Assembly: GCF_016756615.1 (NCBI RefSeq)
Contig: NZ_AP023262.1
Location: 3,473,501-3,537,500, forward strand
Reading direction: 5' to 3'
From: Mesorhizobium sp. L-8-3
GTDB taxonomy: Bacteria; Pseudomonadota; Alphaproteobacteria; Rhizobiales; Rhizobiaceae
Length of the DNA: 64,000 bases
This document shows positions 26,153-35,506 of this stretch, piece after piece. The notes under the pieces were generated by a model. The model saw only the letters and a list, made by a program, of their open reading frames with translations, ran no database searches and was not told the origin of the DNA. Position 1 is the stretch's first letter; every line of letters starts with the position of its first letter. The position numbers were made by a program, and so were the translations under genes.

Positions 26153-27106
26153 TCAGTTCGCCGCGACAAAACGATGCGCCGTCCCATTCTTTTCGGCGAA
26201 GCCAACGCCTGGATAAGGCCAGTGGAATCCAAGCATCTTCAGCTTGTCTGCTGCAGCACGATCGGCCAGCGCTTTGCGATTCTTCACTGCCTGATCGTGA
26301 TCGGCGTCAAACCCGAACTTCCATTCGGGGTGCTCGAACGAAACGATCGGATTGACCATCGCATCGACGGGCATGATCAGACCCTCGCCTCCGGCTAGCT
26401 CCAGAGAGATATGGCCGGGCGTATGGCCGGGCGTATCGAGGACGGTGAGCCCGGGAGCCACTTCCTGTCCTCCCTTGACCATCGTCACCTTGTCCTTCAC
26501 CGCTGCGAGGTCGCGCTGCGCGCCCTTGACGAAATCGCCCATCTCTGCTGGCATTTTTGCAAGTAGCCCCGGATCGGTCCAGAAATTCCACTCCGTCTCC
26601 CCGACATAATAGGCCGCGTTCGGAAAGAGCAGCGTCCCATCCACTTTTGATGTCCCCCAGATATGGTCCGGATGGGCATGGCTAAAGACGACCTTTGTCA
26701 CCGATGCAGGATCGATCCCAGCTGCCGAAAGGTTCTCGGCAAGCTTCCCGGCGGTCGGCTGAAACTTGTTGCCGGAGCCGTTGTCCACGACAATCACGTC
26801 GTTCGCAATTTTTATTACTGGGACGTTCGCGTGCGGCTTGGCGGTATCTGCCGGCCAGCCCATGTGCTTGGCAATTTCGGCAAGCTGTTCGGGTGAGGCA
26901 TCGACAGCCATGACGTTGAGTGGCAATGCCAACTCTCCATCGCTGACCACGGTAATCTCCGCGTCTCCCTGCTTGAAAACGAAAGGCGCGGCCGACTGTG
27001 CCAGAGCTTTCCAAGACATCAGAGGCACCGCTGCCAGCGCGGTACTGCCTGCCAGGAAGCGGCGTCGGTTCAGCAGGTGGAGCAATTCTTCAGTAGCGAT
27101 TGCCAT
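26153..27106 (-). CDS. Exported metallo-beta-lactamase-fold hydrolase (Tat substrate)
   Basis: 317 residues with GGAGGTTACC before the ATG. The N-terminus holds a twin-arginine signal, LNRRRFLAGSTALAAVPLMS, ending near ALAQS at residue 37. The MBL fold follows: KVVFSHAHPDHIWGTSKVDG near residue 140, VLDTPGHTPGHISLELAG near 225, MPVDAMV near 248 and GFHWPYPGVGFAE near the C-terminus, providing the two-metal ligands. Relatives include periplasmic lactonase-like and quorum-quenching-type enzymes. It is isolated, facing left away from the GntR gene. The 25937-26152 gap shows no gene. Substrate unknown. Confidence 0.85.
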   Translation of the reverse strand: MAIATEELLHLLNRRRFLAGSTALAAVPLMSWKALAQSAAPFVFKQGDAEITVVSDGELALPLNVMAVDASPEQLAEIAKHMGWPADTAKPHANVPVIKIANDVIVVDNGSGNKFQPTAGKLAENLSAAGIDPASVTKVVFSHAHPDHIWGTSKVDGTLLFPNAAYYVGETEWNFWTDPGLLAKMPAEMGDFVKGAQRDLAAVKDKVTMVKGGQEVAPGLTVLDTPGHTPGHISLELAGGEGLIMPVDAMVNPIVSFEHPEWKFGFDADHDQAVKNRKALADRAAADKLKMLGFHWPYPGVGFAEKNGTAHRFVAAN

Positions 27107-27285
27107 GGTAACCTCCTCGAGCCCCTGCCCTCACACTAACGCACCGTAGTGGAAGCTATTCCCGAAAAGAGGTTCGAGAAAATCAAATCTGGCCTACCTG
27201 ACAGATCGATCGTTGCTATGCCGGTCGCCCAGGGAGCTATGTCCGCACGCTGCAGCGGATGGTCATGCTCTTGACGATCAACCTG

Positions 27286-27456
27286 CTACAACAACGAACC
27301 TTGCGCCGCGGCGGCCGGGTATTTGATCTGTGTGGCCGGCTTGTCGATGATCACGAGCTGATCGTCGGGGAGAGGCCGCTGCAGGGCCTTGGCCTCGGAC
27401 CACGGCGCGCGTAACCAGGTGTCGATCTCTTGCGTGGTGAAGATCACCAAGCAGGA
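27286..27456 (-). pseudogene. SOS response-associated peptidase (SRAP), C-terminal fragment
   Basis: Leftward translation gives [20 protein letters not shown] and [20 protein letters not shown] ending in a stop, nearly identical to the last 50 residues of the intact SRAP at 40577-41278. The catalytic cysteine end is missing. A recombination remnant next to the first copy of the GGDEF module. Confidence 0.8.
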
Positions 27457-27914
27457 TCTCGGCTTTTGTTGCGCTGCAAAAGATCTCTACAGGTTCGATT
27501 GTCTCTAATTCGACCGTGACCGTCATTTGTGCTTTGCTGTTTTCTGGGAAGGATGGGTATTGCGGTGGGGAAACCAGTCTACACTGGTTAGGAAGTCTGC
27601 ATGGCGAAGAGGCTATCGAGCGGTCTATCGCCGGCTCGACAGGCAAGCACGGGGCTACGCAAGCAGAGAAGGACTGTGCGGCGCGCTTAAACTGTGGCCG
27701 CAATGACACACACGACGAGAGATTCCCTCCGCAGGCGGTTTGTTGGGGATCATTCCCTGCGGAGTTCTGTCAGCGCAAGAGGTTTCCGGATAGCTTAATT
27801 GATGCAGCGGGCCTGACAGGGCTTAGGCGCCCGGCACTTGAGAATAGTGGCGGGCGTATCCTTTGCGACGCCCAAGCGAGGGTTTGTTCCTTCAGGCCTG
27901 CGCTGGAGCAAGGA

Positions 27915-28685
27915 ATGGACTTTTCTGCCTTCGGCTGGGGACGAGTGGTGCTGCTGAGCTTTCTCGGAACGCTCTGCTGCATCGCCGTGGCGTTTGCAAT
28001 CGACAGCTATTCCTTTGAGACAGGCACATGGAGATGGGGCGAAAAGCCCCTCAACAACCTGATCATCCCCCTTATTCTTGCCCCTCCTTTCTTTTTCTAC
28101 CTCCTCAGTAAGCAACGTGAGCTTGCCATTGCGCATCGCGAGCTGATGATCGTCGCCTCCACCGATTCCCTCACCTCTTGCCTGAACCGGCGGGCCTTCA
28201 CCGCCATGGTGGACCGCTACCTTGACCGTATCGCCGACCAGAAGGCTGACCACCACGGCGCGCTTCTGATTATCGACGTCGATCACTTCAAAAACATCAA
28301 TGACGTGTTCGGTCACGATTGCGGTGATGAAGCGCTCAAGGCCATCGCACGCACGATCAAGGGCACATTGCGCGACCCCGACTTCGTCGGCCGAATTGGC
28401 GGAGAAGAGTTCAGCGTCTTTTTGCCCGGCGTCAGTCCCGAGCGCGTAGGCAGGATCGCAGAGCGTATCAGGGTCGAGGTTTCAGCCACTGAACTGAACC
28501 TCAACGGAAAATCCTGCAAGCTCTCCGTGAGCGTCGGCGGCGTCACTTTTGATCGGAATGCTTCCTTCAGCGAACTCTATCGCCACGCCGATCAGTTGCT
28601 CTACGCGGCGAAACGCGGCGGCCGCAATCGCGTGGAAATCCAGCACGCGTCTGCAGGCTCTGATAAGCAAATTCAGATTCATTGA
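27915..28685 (+). CDS. Membrane-anchored diguanylate cyclase (GGDEF), copy 1
   Basis: 256 residues. Two N-terminal membrane helices (VVLLSFLGTLCCIAVAFAID and NNLIIPLILAPPFFFYLL) are followed directly by a GGDEF domain: DSLTSCLNRRAFTAMVDRYL near residue 82, ALLIIDVDHFKNINDVFGHD near 115, and an active site GRIGGEEFSVFLPG near 158. The allosteric I-site RxxD is present (RDPD five residues before GGEEF). It should synthesise cyclic di-GMP from GTP at the inner membrane. There is no sensory domain beyond the helices. Two nearly identical copies lie at 47184 and 54986; this one is slightly diverged but intact. Confidence 0.9.
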   Translation: MDFSAFGWGRVVLLSFLGTLCCIAVAFAIDSYSFETGTWRWGEKPLNNLIIPLILAPPFFFYLLSKQRELAIAHRELMIVASTDSLTSCLNRRAFTAMVDRYLDRIADQKADHHGALLIIDVDHFKNINDVFGHDCGDEALKAIARTIKGTLRDPDFVGRIGGEEFSVFLPGVSPERVGRIAERIRVEVSATELNLNGKSCKLSVSVGGVTFDRNASFSELYRHADQLLYAAKRGGRNRVEIQHASAGSDKQIQIH

Positions 28686-28881
28686 TCTGAACGTCTCCTT
28701 GCGAGCTGGTATTGTCTGCCCCGGGCAACCGAAAGGGCAGAGAATACTTGACCGAGCACCGATAGCAGGTCAGCAGGCGCGCTGAGCAGCCTGCCAGGAT
28801 GGTTGCGCGGATTACCGAACCCATGTTGTGAATTCATTCCTGCTCTATTCTATCGTCGCGTTGTTTTCGCCAGGGGGCGAC

Positions 28882-29060
28882 ATGACGGTGGTAACAATCC
28901 GATGATCTTTTCCATCGAGGAAATCAGTGAATCAAAGAGCAGGATAAGCCCTGACAAGCGGCCGGTTGAATACGTGGCAGGCCCGCTTCTTGACGGATAT
29001 GCACCAACGACTCGAAACATACGGGCCACACGTTCGTCTAAGCGACAAACAGTCAACAGG
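28882..29060 (+). pseudogene. Broken copy of the SIEEISE domain frame
   Basis: The DNA matches the start of the nuclease-linked gene at 48150 and the chimera at 55952, but a base change after the ATG puts it out of frame (ATG then a stop 7 codons later). A second ATG at 28902 opens SIEEISESKSRISPDKRPVE before a further shift. It cannot make the intact domain. Confidence 0.7.
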
Positions 29061-29396
29061 TCCGGAGAATTTCGGGCCACAAGAGAACGAAAATTGGGGG
29101 TATCCGGCGGATGGGAGGTAAACAGGTCTGTGGCGAAAACCCCACGTTTCCCGGGCTTTTAAACCGTTGTAAGCGGCGCGGGAGAACGGTTAGCGAAAAT
29201 GGATGGTAGAGGGCAGGGACCTGGAATCCAACATTCTCCATTTTTCCGACTTGAACGGAGTGGCTAATAGACCTTTGCCTCTGGCCGCTCGAGGCTCCGC
29301 GTTTGATTTCGCCGCGTTCGCGGCTCGCCGGGATCTGTGCGGGAGGCGCCGAGCAATTGTCGTGCCCTACCTCGACGTTCTTGCGCCACAGTGAGT
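29061..29396. other. Intergenic stretch, no gene seen
   Basis: No frame with convincing codon use or a recognised protein. It lies between the degraded GGDEF module and the stop of the large WD40 gene. Confidence 0.4.
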
Positions 29397-32300
29397 CTAC
29401 TGCAAGTTCGCCTGATCGACTGGCATCGGCGGACGATCGCCGCAGATTGGCGGTAGCTTGTCGAGGCCATAGCGTCTTTGGACGTCGGAGAGACCGGTGT
29501 CGTTGCCGAGCCATGCGCACGCGACCTGAAACGCGTCGCCTGTCGGGAGGGCGGTGTCCCACACCCGCGCGGTACTGTCAGACGATGCGGTGAGGACGCG
29601 CGTGCCGTCCGGCGAGAAGACGGCGATGTTGACGGGACCCATGTGTCCACTCAACGCCGCGAGCTGGGCGCCGGTGGCGGTATCCCAGATGCGCGCGGTG
29701 TGGTCGTAGGATGAGGTTGCGATGCGTGTCCCGTCTGGCGAGAAGACGGCCGATTTAATTATGTCTGTGTGTCCGATCAGCATCGTGAGCTGGTCGCCGG
29801 TGCCGACGTCCCAGACCACGGCCGTGGAGTTAGCGAACGCGGGCATAACGATCCACGTTTCGTTGGGGGAAAAGGCGGCTGAGGTGACGTTGTACTCAAA
29901 CCCCTCCAGCAGCACGAGCTGGGCGCCGGTGGTGGCATCCCAGACGCGTGCGGTCTCGTCGTTGGAAGCAGTGATGATGCGCGTTCCTGCAGGCGAAAAG
30001 GCAGCGGACGAGACGCTGCTCTCATGGCCCTTGAGCAGCGCGACCTGGTCACCAGTAACAGCTTCCCAGACCCGCGCGGTTTTGTCGTCGGAGGCTGTGA
30101 CGATGCGGCTGCCGTCCAGGGAGAAGGCTGCAGACGCAACCGTATCCTCATGGCCCTTGAGCAGCGCCACTTGGTCACCAGTGATAGCATCCCAGACTCG
30201 CGCGGTCCTGTCATTGGATGCGGTGACGACGCGCGTGCCGTCCGGGGAGAAGGCAGCAGACGAGACCCTGTCCTCATGGCCCTTGAGCAGCGCCACCTGG
30301 TCACCAGTGACAGCATCCCAGACCCGCGCGGTTTTGTCATCGGAGGCTGTGACGATGCGCCTGCCGTCCGGGGAGAAGGCAGCAGACGAGATCCAGTCGT
30401 CGTGACCTTTCAACGCCGCGAGCTGGACGCCAGTGGCGGTCTCCAACACCCACGCGCCGTTATCTGTTGACGCAGTAGTGACGATGCGTGCGCCGTCCGG
30501 CGAAAAGGCAGCGGACCAGCCCCCGCTATCGTGCACGGTCAGCTGGGTGCCGGTGGCAGCATCCCAAACTCTTGCCGTTTCGTCGCCGGACACGGTGATG
30601 ATGCGCTTGCCGTCCGGCGAGAACGCGGCCGAACGTACGATATTCTGATGCCCCTTCATTAGCGCGAGCTGGGTGCCGGTGGCACTATCCCAGACGCGTC
30701 CGGTGTTGTCCCACGACGCGGTGATGATGCGCTTGCCGTCCGGCGAGAACGCTGCCGAACGGAGGGCTTTTTTATGCCCCTTCATTAACGCGAGCTGGGC
30801 GCCGGTGGCAGCATTCCAGACCCGTGCGGTGTCGTCCCACGATCCGGTGACGACGCGCGTGCCGTTCGGGGAGAAGGCAGCGGACGAGACGCTGCTCTCA
30901 TGGCCCTTGAGCAGCGCAACCTGGTCACCAGTAACAGCATCCCAGACCCGCGCGGTTTTGTCATCGGCTGCGGTGACGATGCGCCTCCCGTCGGGGGAGA
31001 AGGCTGCGGACCAGACCGTATCCGCATGACCCTTGAGCAGAGCCAGTTGTTCACCAGTGACAGCATCCCAGACCCGCGCGGTTTTGTCATCGGCTGCGGT
31101 GACGATGCGGCTGCCGTCCGAGGAGAACGCTGCCGAACGGACGTAACCCTCATGCCCTTTCATCACCGCGAGCTGTGCACCGGTTGCGGCATCCCAGACC
31201 CGAGGGGTTTTGTCATCGGCTGCGGTGACGACGCGCCTCCCGTCCGGGGAGAAAGCAGCGGACAAGACCCTGTCCTCATGGCCCTTGAGCAGCGCCACTT
31301 GGTCACCAGTGATAGCATCCCAGACTCGCGCGGTCCTGTCATTGGATGCGGTGACGACGCGCGTGCCGTCCGGGGAGAAGGCAGCAGACGAGACCCTGTC
31401 CTCATGGCCCTTGAGCAGCATTAACTGCTCGCCGGTAGCGGCATCCCAGACCCGCGCCGTATGATCAGATGAGGCGGTGAGGATGCGACTGCCGTCTGCT
31501 GAGAACATACCGGATCCAACTGACCCCTTGTGGCCACGGAGAAGCAAACTTTGGCCGAAATCCTGAAACGCCAGATCTAGGCTATTGATCGTGCGCAGGA
31601 GAGCTGGCCGCCCCTCGTCACCGCGGCGCGGCCACGCGGCAAGGGCCAACTTAATCGCCGCCACAGGCGATCCTTCCGATTCGGCAACATGCGACAGGGC
31701 GGCGAGGCTGATCGTTTCGTTCAGCTTCGCTTTCGTGGCCTTTGCTTCTGCTTCTGCTTTCTGTCGGTCGGCCTCCCCCCGCTGGCGGTTCGCTTCCTCT
31801 GCTGCGGCCACGGCATCCACTCGAGCGTCCTCCGCCAGATTAGCCTGCCAGTATCCATAGACCGCCCCCAAGACGGCAAGGAAAGCCGCAATGCTCACTG
31901 CGACCAGCTCCCGTCGTGTGACGCGTGCCCGATGACGAGCCTCATCGGCCTGTTTCCGCTGCGCATCAGCACGCCAACTCGCCTCTATCGCTAGTTTTTT
32001 CTGTATCTCTGCCACTCTCTGCTGCTCGGCTGCACGCTGGCTCTCTGCCTCGGCCCGCCGCTTTTGCTCCTCGGCCAGCGCCTTCAGCGCGTCGACCTTT
32101 TTCCGCTGCTCTTCTGCTGCGACGCGCCGCGCCTCTTCGTCAGCCTTGATGCTGGCCTCGATGAAGGCACGATCTGAGGTCGGGATGTCCTCCCCGTCTA
32201 TTTCAAGAAAACTCCTTGCTCGTTCCAAAGGCCTGCCGGTCAGGAGGGCGGAGCTTACCTTGCCTTGGTGCTCCCAATCCTTCCGATCGTTCTCGTTAAG

Positions 32301-33881
32301 CGTTATCCAGGCATAGAAGGCACGGCGGGACACAATCCAGTCTCGTAGCTTCCGCCAACCTGTGAAGAGGGCTTCGTGCGCGACTTCGGCCGTGGCCCTG
32401 CCGTCGCGTTCTCCGGTGACCACGATTCGCTGCTCAGGGCCCGCAAGTTCGGCGACGAACGCACGCTCAGGTTCTGTCAGTTCATCAAGAAGAGCCGTGC
32501 GGCGGGTAGCTTCGCCCTGCAGGGGAACGTAGGCCAACCGGACGCAGAAGAGCCGCCTCAGCAGGGCCTCCTCAGATGCACGCGCCTTCACAAAACCGTC
32601 AGCGCGCTCGCCCAATTTCAAGGCCACATCGACGCCCTTCTTTAGTGGCCTTGACCACACAAGGATTGGTTTGCCGCGCGCTTGCATCTCCTTCCAAAGG
32701 ATACCGAGGGTGTCGGACAGTAGCGGCAGGCCGCCGGGTTGCGCGCGCGTCGCCTCGATAAGCGCCTCGTCAAGGCCAGGCTCGAAAGCAACATCGAGCG
32801 CCTTGGCCGGCCGCCGGACCACCTCGGAGAGCCCCTCCGGCGAAAGCGGCGCAATGTCGATCTGCTGCTTTATGGCATGCAAGGGGGCGTCCGCCTGCAA
32901 CCGGCCGAGAAAGTCCGAGCGAGCGCTCATAATGGCGACGAGCCGGGGATGGCGGGCAGCGTCTGCCAGGATCTCCGAGAAACGGCGCGCCTCCTTTTGC
33001 GCTTGGGTCTCTTTGGCTGTGTTATCGTGGCCAGGCTCCCGGCCACCTCTTGTATAGAGTTCCTCGCCCTGATCGATATACAGAAGGTAGCGTGGTGGCC
33101 GGTCACCCCTCTTTTGTAAAAGAAAGGCATCGAGGGCTTCGACCAGACCATCGAGGCTGTCGCCTTTGAGGAGCAGCTCTCGCCAGCTGTTGGTCTCTTC
33201 TCTGAACTTCGCCTCTTTCGGGTCAAGCCACTGGCTAAGAAAGGCTCCGGCAAGGCTGCGCAACGGCTCCGGCCCTGGCGCTAAGCTCAGGCGCGGCCAG
33301 GTGCGGCTTTGAGACAACTGCGCAGGCCAAGGCCTGCCGCCGCGCAAGCTCTGCCGGTCGAGAGCAGCAAAGATGCCACCAAAAATGAGCGAGCTCTTAC
33401 CAACTCCTGAGGCGCCGAAGGCAAGGAACAGCTTAGATGGGTTTTCCGCCAACGTCGCAATAAAGCGCGCGATGTCATCATCGCGGCCGAACAGGAAGTT
33501 GGCATCCTGCTCGCGCACCACCTGAAGGCCCCGGTAGGGATTGAGGATTTGCCAAAGTGGCGGCTCACGACGAACAGGACCAGCGGGCTCAAGTGCGCTG
33601 ATGTCGATCTCAATTCCGATGGCCTTCGCGATGTCAGCGATTTTCCGGTTCTTGGGGCGCGCTTCATAGGCTTTCGATACGAGCTCACTGAGCCAGCCTT
33701 CGGCCTGCGCACCCTCGATCAGCTTGAATGCCGCGATTGGAAACGGGTCATCTCCTCCCGCATAGAAATTGAGGTGTTTGTCGAGTTCCTCGCGCAGGAA
33801 TAAATCCAACGCGTCGCTTCCGACAAAAGCGGATTGCAATCCAGTCCGAAAAACCTTGATCTGTGACCCGTGGAGATCCAA
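29397..33881 (-). CDS. EAD1 - nSTAND NTPase - coiled coil - TM - WD40 protein (1494 aa)
   Basis: Domains in order: EAD1-like death-fold adaptor (residues about 1-90, VFRTGLQSAFVGSDALDLFL, LIEGAQAEGWLSELVSKAYE); nSTAND1-type NTPase (about 115-560) with NPYRGLQVVREQDANFLFGR, Walker A FGASGVGKSSL near 157 and Walker B RYLLYIDQGEELYTRG near 265; an Ala/Glu/Arg-rich coiled coil (about 575-650); one membrane helix LVAVSIAAFLAVLGAVYGYW near 660; and 16 WD40 repeats (about 775-1445), two propellers' worth. STAND proteins with WD40 sensors are NTP-driven switches in bacterial conflict and immunity. The start is TTG, placed 10 bp after GGAG and equivalent to the start of its paralogue. The membrane anchor suggests an envelope-linked sensor. 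Effector role is inference. Confidence 0.9.
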   Translation of the reverse strand: MDLHGSQIKVFRTGLQSAFVGSDALDLFLREELDKHLNFYAGGDDPFPIAAFKLIEGAQAEGWLSELVSKAYEARPKNRKIADIAKAIGIEIDISALEPAGPVRREPPLWQILNPYRGLQVVREQDANFLFGRDDDIARFIATLAENPSKLFLAFGASGVGKSSLIFGGIFAALDRQSLRGGRPWPAQLSQSRTWPRLSLAPGPEPLRSLAGAFLSQWLDPKEAKFREETNSWRELLLKGDSLDGLVEALDAFLLQKRGDRPPRYLLYIDQGEELYTRGGREPGHDNTAKETQAQKEARRFSEILADAARHPRLVAIMSARSDFLGRLQADAPLHAIKQQIDIAPLSPEGLSEVVRRPAKALDVAFEPGLDEALIEATRAQPGGLPLLSDTLGILWKEMQARGKPILVWSRPLKKGVDVALKLGERADGFVKARASEEALLRRLFCVRLAYVPLQGEATRRTALLDELTEPERAFVAELAGPEQRIVVTGERDGRATAEVAHEALFTGWRKLRDWIVSRRAFYAWITLNENDRKDWEHQGKVSSALLTGRPLERARSFLEIDGEDIPTSDRAFIEASIKADEEARRVAAEEQRKKVDALKALAEEQKRRAEAESQRAAEQQRVAEIQKKLAIEASWRADAQRKQADEARHRARVTRRELVAVSIAAFLAVLGAVYGYWQANLAEDARVDAVAAAEEANRQRGEADRQKAEAEAKATKAKLNETISLAALSHVAESEGSPVAAIKLALAAWPRRGDEGRPALLRTINSLDLAFQDFGQSLLLRGHKGSVGSGMFSADGSRILTASSDHTARVWDAATGEQLMLLKGHEDRVSSAAFSPDGTRVVTASNDRTARVWDAITGDQVALLKGHEDRVLSAAFSPDGRRVVTAADDKTPRVWDAATGAQLAVMKGHEGYVRSAAFSSDGSRIVTAADDKTARVWDAVTGEQLALLKGHADTVWSAAFSPDGRRIVTAADDKTARVWDAVTGDQVALLKGHESSVSSAAFSPNGTRVVTGSWDDTARVWNAATGAQLALMKGHKKALRSAAFSPDGKRIITASWDNTGRVWDSATGTQLALMKGHQNIVRSAAFSPDGKRIITVSGDETARVWDAATGTQLTVHDSGGWSAAFSPDGARIVTTASTDNGAWVLETATGVQLAALKGHDDWISSAAFSPDGRRIVTASDDKTARVWDAVTGDQVALLKGHEDRVSSAAFSPDGTRVVTASNDRTARVWDAITGDQVALLKGHEDTVASAAFSLDGSRIVTASDDKTARVWEAVTGDQVALLKGHESSVSSAAFSPAGTRIITASNDETARVWDATTGAQLVLLEGFEYNVTSAAFSPNETWIVMPAFANSTAVVWDVGTGDQLTMLIGHTDIIKSAVFSPDGTRIATSSYDHTARIWDTATGAQLAALSGHMGPVNIAVFSPDGTRVLTASSDSTARVWDTALPTGDAFQVACAWLGNDTGLSDVQRRYGLDKLPPICGDRPPMPVDQANLQ

Positions 33882-33950
33882 TGTCAGCTAGCTCCAATGA
33901 ACTAACAAGGGACATGTACCCCGCCAGTCGCAATAGCGCTAGTTTGCTAA
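32137..33950. repeat. Left arm of a 1.8-kb inverted repeat (shared STAND 5' half)
   Basis: Reading leftward from about 33950, this arm matches 36775-38590 read rightward. Shared parts are the roughly 65-bp promoter/leader (AGCAAACTAGCG, GCGACTGGCGGGGT-like and GTTAGTTCATTGGAGCTAGC blocks) and about 600 codons up to IEASIKADEE. Beyond that the two proteins diverge completely (coiled coil/WD40 against linker/subtilase). Confidence 0.85.
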
Positions 33951-34268
33951 GCGAACATGAGATACACTAGTTTGGCTCTCCGGCCGCCGTGCATACAGCT
34001 CCCGCTAACCTCGCTGTCGCACGGCGGCGTTCCCATCCTGCCATCGCGACCGCGGGAGGCGACCTTCCCACCGGGAGCCAACAGAGCATTCAAGCATGTG
34101 CGCATGCGCCGAAACTCGATACCCGATAGGCGTCAGCGTCGTGTCTGGTACGAGGGCGCGAGGACCTGCTGTGGATGGCCGAGCTGGCGCAGCCAAACCG
34201 GATCTAACACCTGCACGGACGGTCACTTCAATGCGCGTTGACAGGCCGGAGCAAGGAAAGTCCTCGAC
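33882..34268. promoter_or_regulatory. Divergent promoter region between WD40-STAND and EAD1-protease genes
   Basis: 387 bp without a gene. The first 65-70 bp next to the STAND gene (to about 33950) repeat, inverted, the leader of the other STAND gene, including GTTAGTTCATTGGAGCTAGC with the GGAG ribosome-binding site. The rest shows no recognised motif. GGAGCAAGGAAAG at about 34250-34262 is the ribosome-binding region of the protease gene. Confidence 0.5.
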
Positions 34269-35408
34269 ATGACCGACCTCACAGGCGAGCAAATCGAAAC
34301 GCTCCGCCGAGGCCTGCAGAAGGGTTATCCTCAGCCGGCGCGTTTCGCTATGTTCTTGAGGGAGCAGCTCGACAAGCGGCTTACCGACTACGCCGGGAAC
34401 GTGCCTCTTCCGGATGCCATCTTCAGTGTCATCGAGGGAGCCGAGGCCGAGGGCTGGGTCAAACCGCTTGTCCTCGCTGCATATCGCACCCGCAGGAATC
34501 ATCCGGAAATTGAGCAGATTGCGATGGAGCTCGGCACAGCGCTTTTTGGCAGCGAGGTGACAAATGAACGGCCGCTCCCACAGGATGGTAAAAGGCGGCC
34601 TCCTGCAATTCAGGAATTGCAAGACCTTATCAATCCGAAAAGGCCGTTCATCGACTCGGCGCAGCTTTGGAAGCTTGCGGTGGAGTATCCCGCACGAATT
34701 TGCAAAGTGGAAGGTGTGGCAAAGAATGGAACAGGCTTCCTGGTGGGTCCAGACCTTGTGCTAACCAATCATCATGTAGTGAGCCAGGCGATCCAAGGAG
34801 AGGTACGGGCAGAGGATGTAGTCTGCCGTTTTGACTACGCTGCAAGGAGGGATGGATCTCCGATCAACAAAGGATTGGAATGCCGCCTCAAAAGGGAGGC
34901 GTGGCTCGTTGCAAGTAGTCCTCCCGGTGATCGCGAGGATGAGATAAGCGCTCCAGATCCGGCGCCCGATGAACTAGACTTCTGTCTTTTGCGTCTTGAG
35001 TCTCGTATCGGGTCGGAAAGGCTTGGCGGATCTAGCGACGAGAGCGTTCCACTTCGTGGCTGGTTCAGCATGAATGAGCGGCAGCCCCTAGGTCAGAATG
35101 GACAGCAATTGTTTGTTTGGCAGCACCCGCAAGGGGCCGTCTTGAAGCTCGCAATTGGAGATCAGGTCGGCATCAACCATGGCGGCAACAGGTTCAGCTA
35201 CAATGTGAATACCCTGAAAGGCTCGTCCGGAGCGCCGGTTTTCAACGCCGCCATGGAGCTTATCGGCCTGCATCAAAGTGGCCAAAAGGATGCTACTGAG
35301 CTTGAAGAGGCGGGCAAGTCCAATGAGGGCGTCCCGATCTCCAATATTGTTCGCCTAATCCGCCAAGGCGGCTTTGACTATCGTGGGAGTGTCGGTAGTC
35401 CCGAATAG
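34269..35408 (+). CDS. EAD1 - trypsin-like serine protease effector (379 aa)
   Basis: The first about 95 residues are an EAD1-like domain (IETLRRGLQKGYPQPARFAM, then VIEGAEAEGWVKPLVLAAYR) homologous to the N-termini of both STAND proteins here. A linker leads to a chymotrypsin-fold protease with complete triad: VLTNHHVVSQ (His about 166), DELDFCLLRLESRIG (Asp about 236) and LKGSSGAPVFNAAMELIGLH (Ser about 319). No signal peptide, so it acts in the cytoplasm. In known conflict systems a shared EAD on an NTPase and on a protease indicates recruitment by homotypic contact. A suicide or target-cleaving protease released by STAND activation is the leading inference. Confidence 0.88.
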   Translation: MTDLTGEQIETLRRGLQKGYPQPARFAMFLREQLDKRLTDYAGNVPLPDAIFSVIEGAEAEGWVKPLVLAAYRTRRNHPEIEQIAMELGTALFGSEVTNERPLPQDGKRRPPAIQELQDLINPKRPFIDSAQLWKLAVEYPARICKVEGVAKNGTGFLVGPDLVLTNHHVVSQAIQGEVRAEDVVCRFDYAARRDGSPINKGLECRLKREAWLVASSPPGDREDEISAPDPAPDELDFCLLRLESRIGSERLGGSSDESVPLRGWFSMNERQPLGQNGQQLFVWQHPQGAVLKLAIGDQVGINHGGNRFSYNVNTLKGSSGAPVFNAAMELIGLHQSGQKDATELEEAGKSNEGVPISNIVRLIRQGGFDYRGSVGSPE

Positions 35409-35506
35409 CTCGTAGGCAGCGAGCCCACGAAGGAGGACGTTTGATACCGCGACTGGCATTCCATATAAGCTGGCCAGTCGCCGGGAGCTCGGCAATTGGG
35501 CTTAAG

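Larger units (their letters stand above)
27617..29060 (+). repeat. GGDEF module, copy 1 (diverged)
   Basis: This stretch is homologous to 46833-48449 and 54643-56258. All three begin near a TCTATCGCC box, share a roughly 300-bp leader containing AGAAGGACTG and TTGTTGGGGATCAT, then a 771-bp GGDEF gene, then a short leader and a second reading frame. Copy 1 differs by many substitutions and small indels in the leader and its second frame is broken. Immediately upstream, 27523-27616 resembles 53965-54060, the start of the broken SH3-like gene. Between 27457 and 27914 there is no separate gene. Confidence 0.8.

Noticed and set aside
29640-31550. Regular 126-bp periodicity that could suggest a non-coding tandem repeat
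   Set aside because: The period equals one 42-residue WD40 repeat and the frame is open across the whole stretch, so it is coding.
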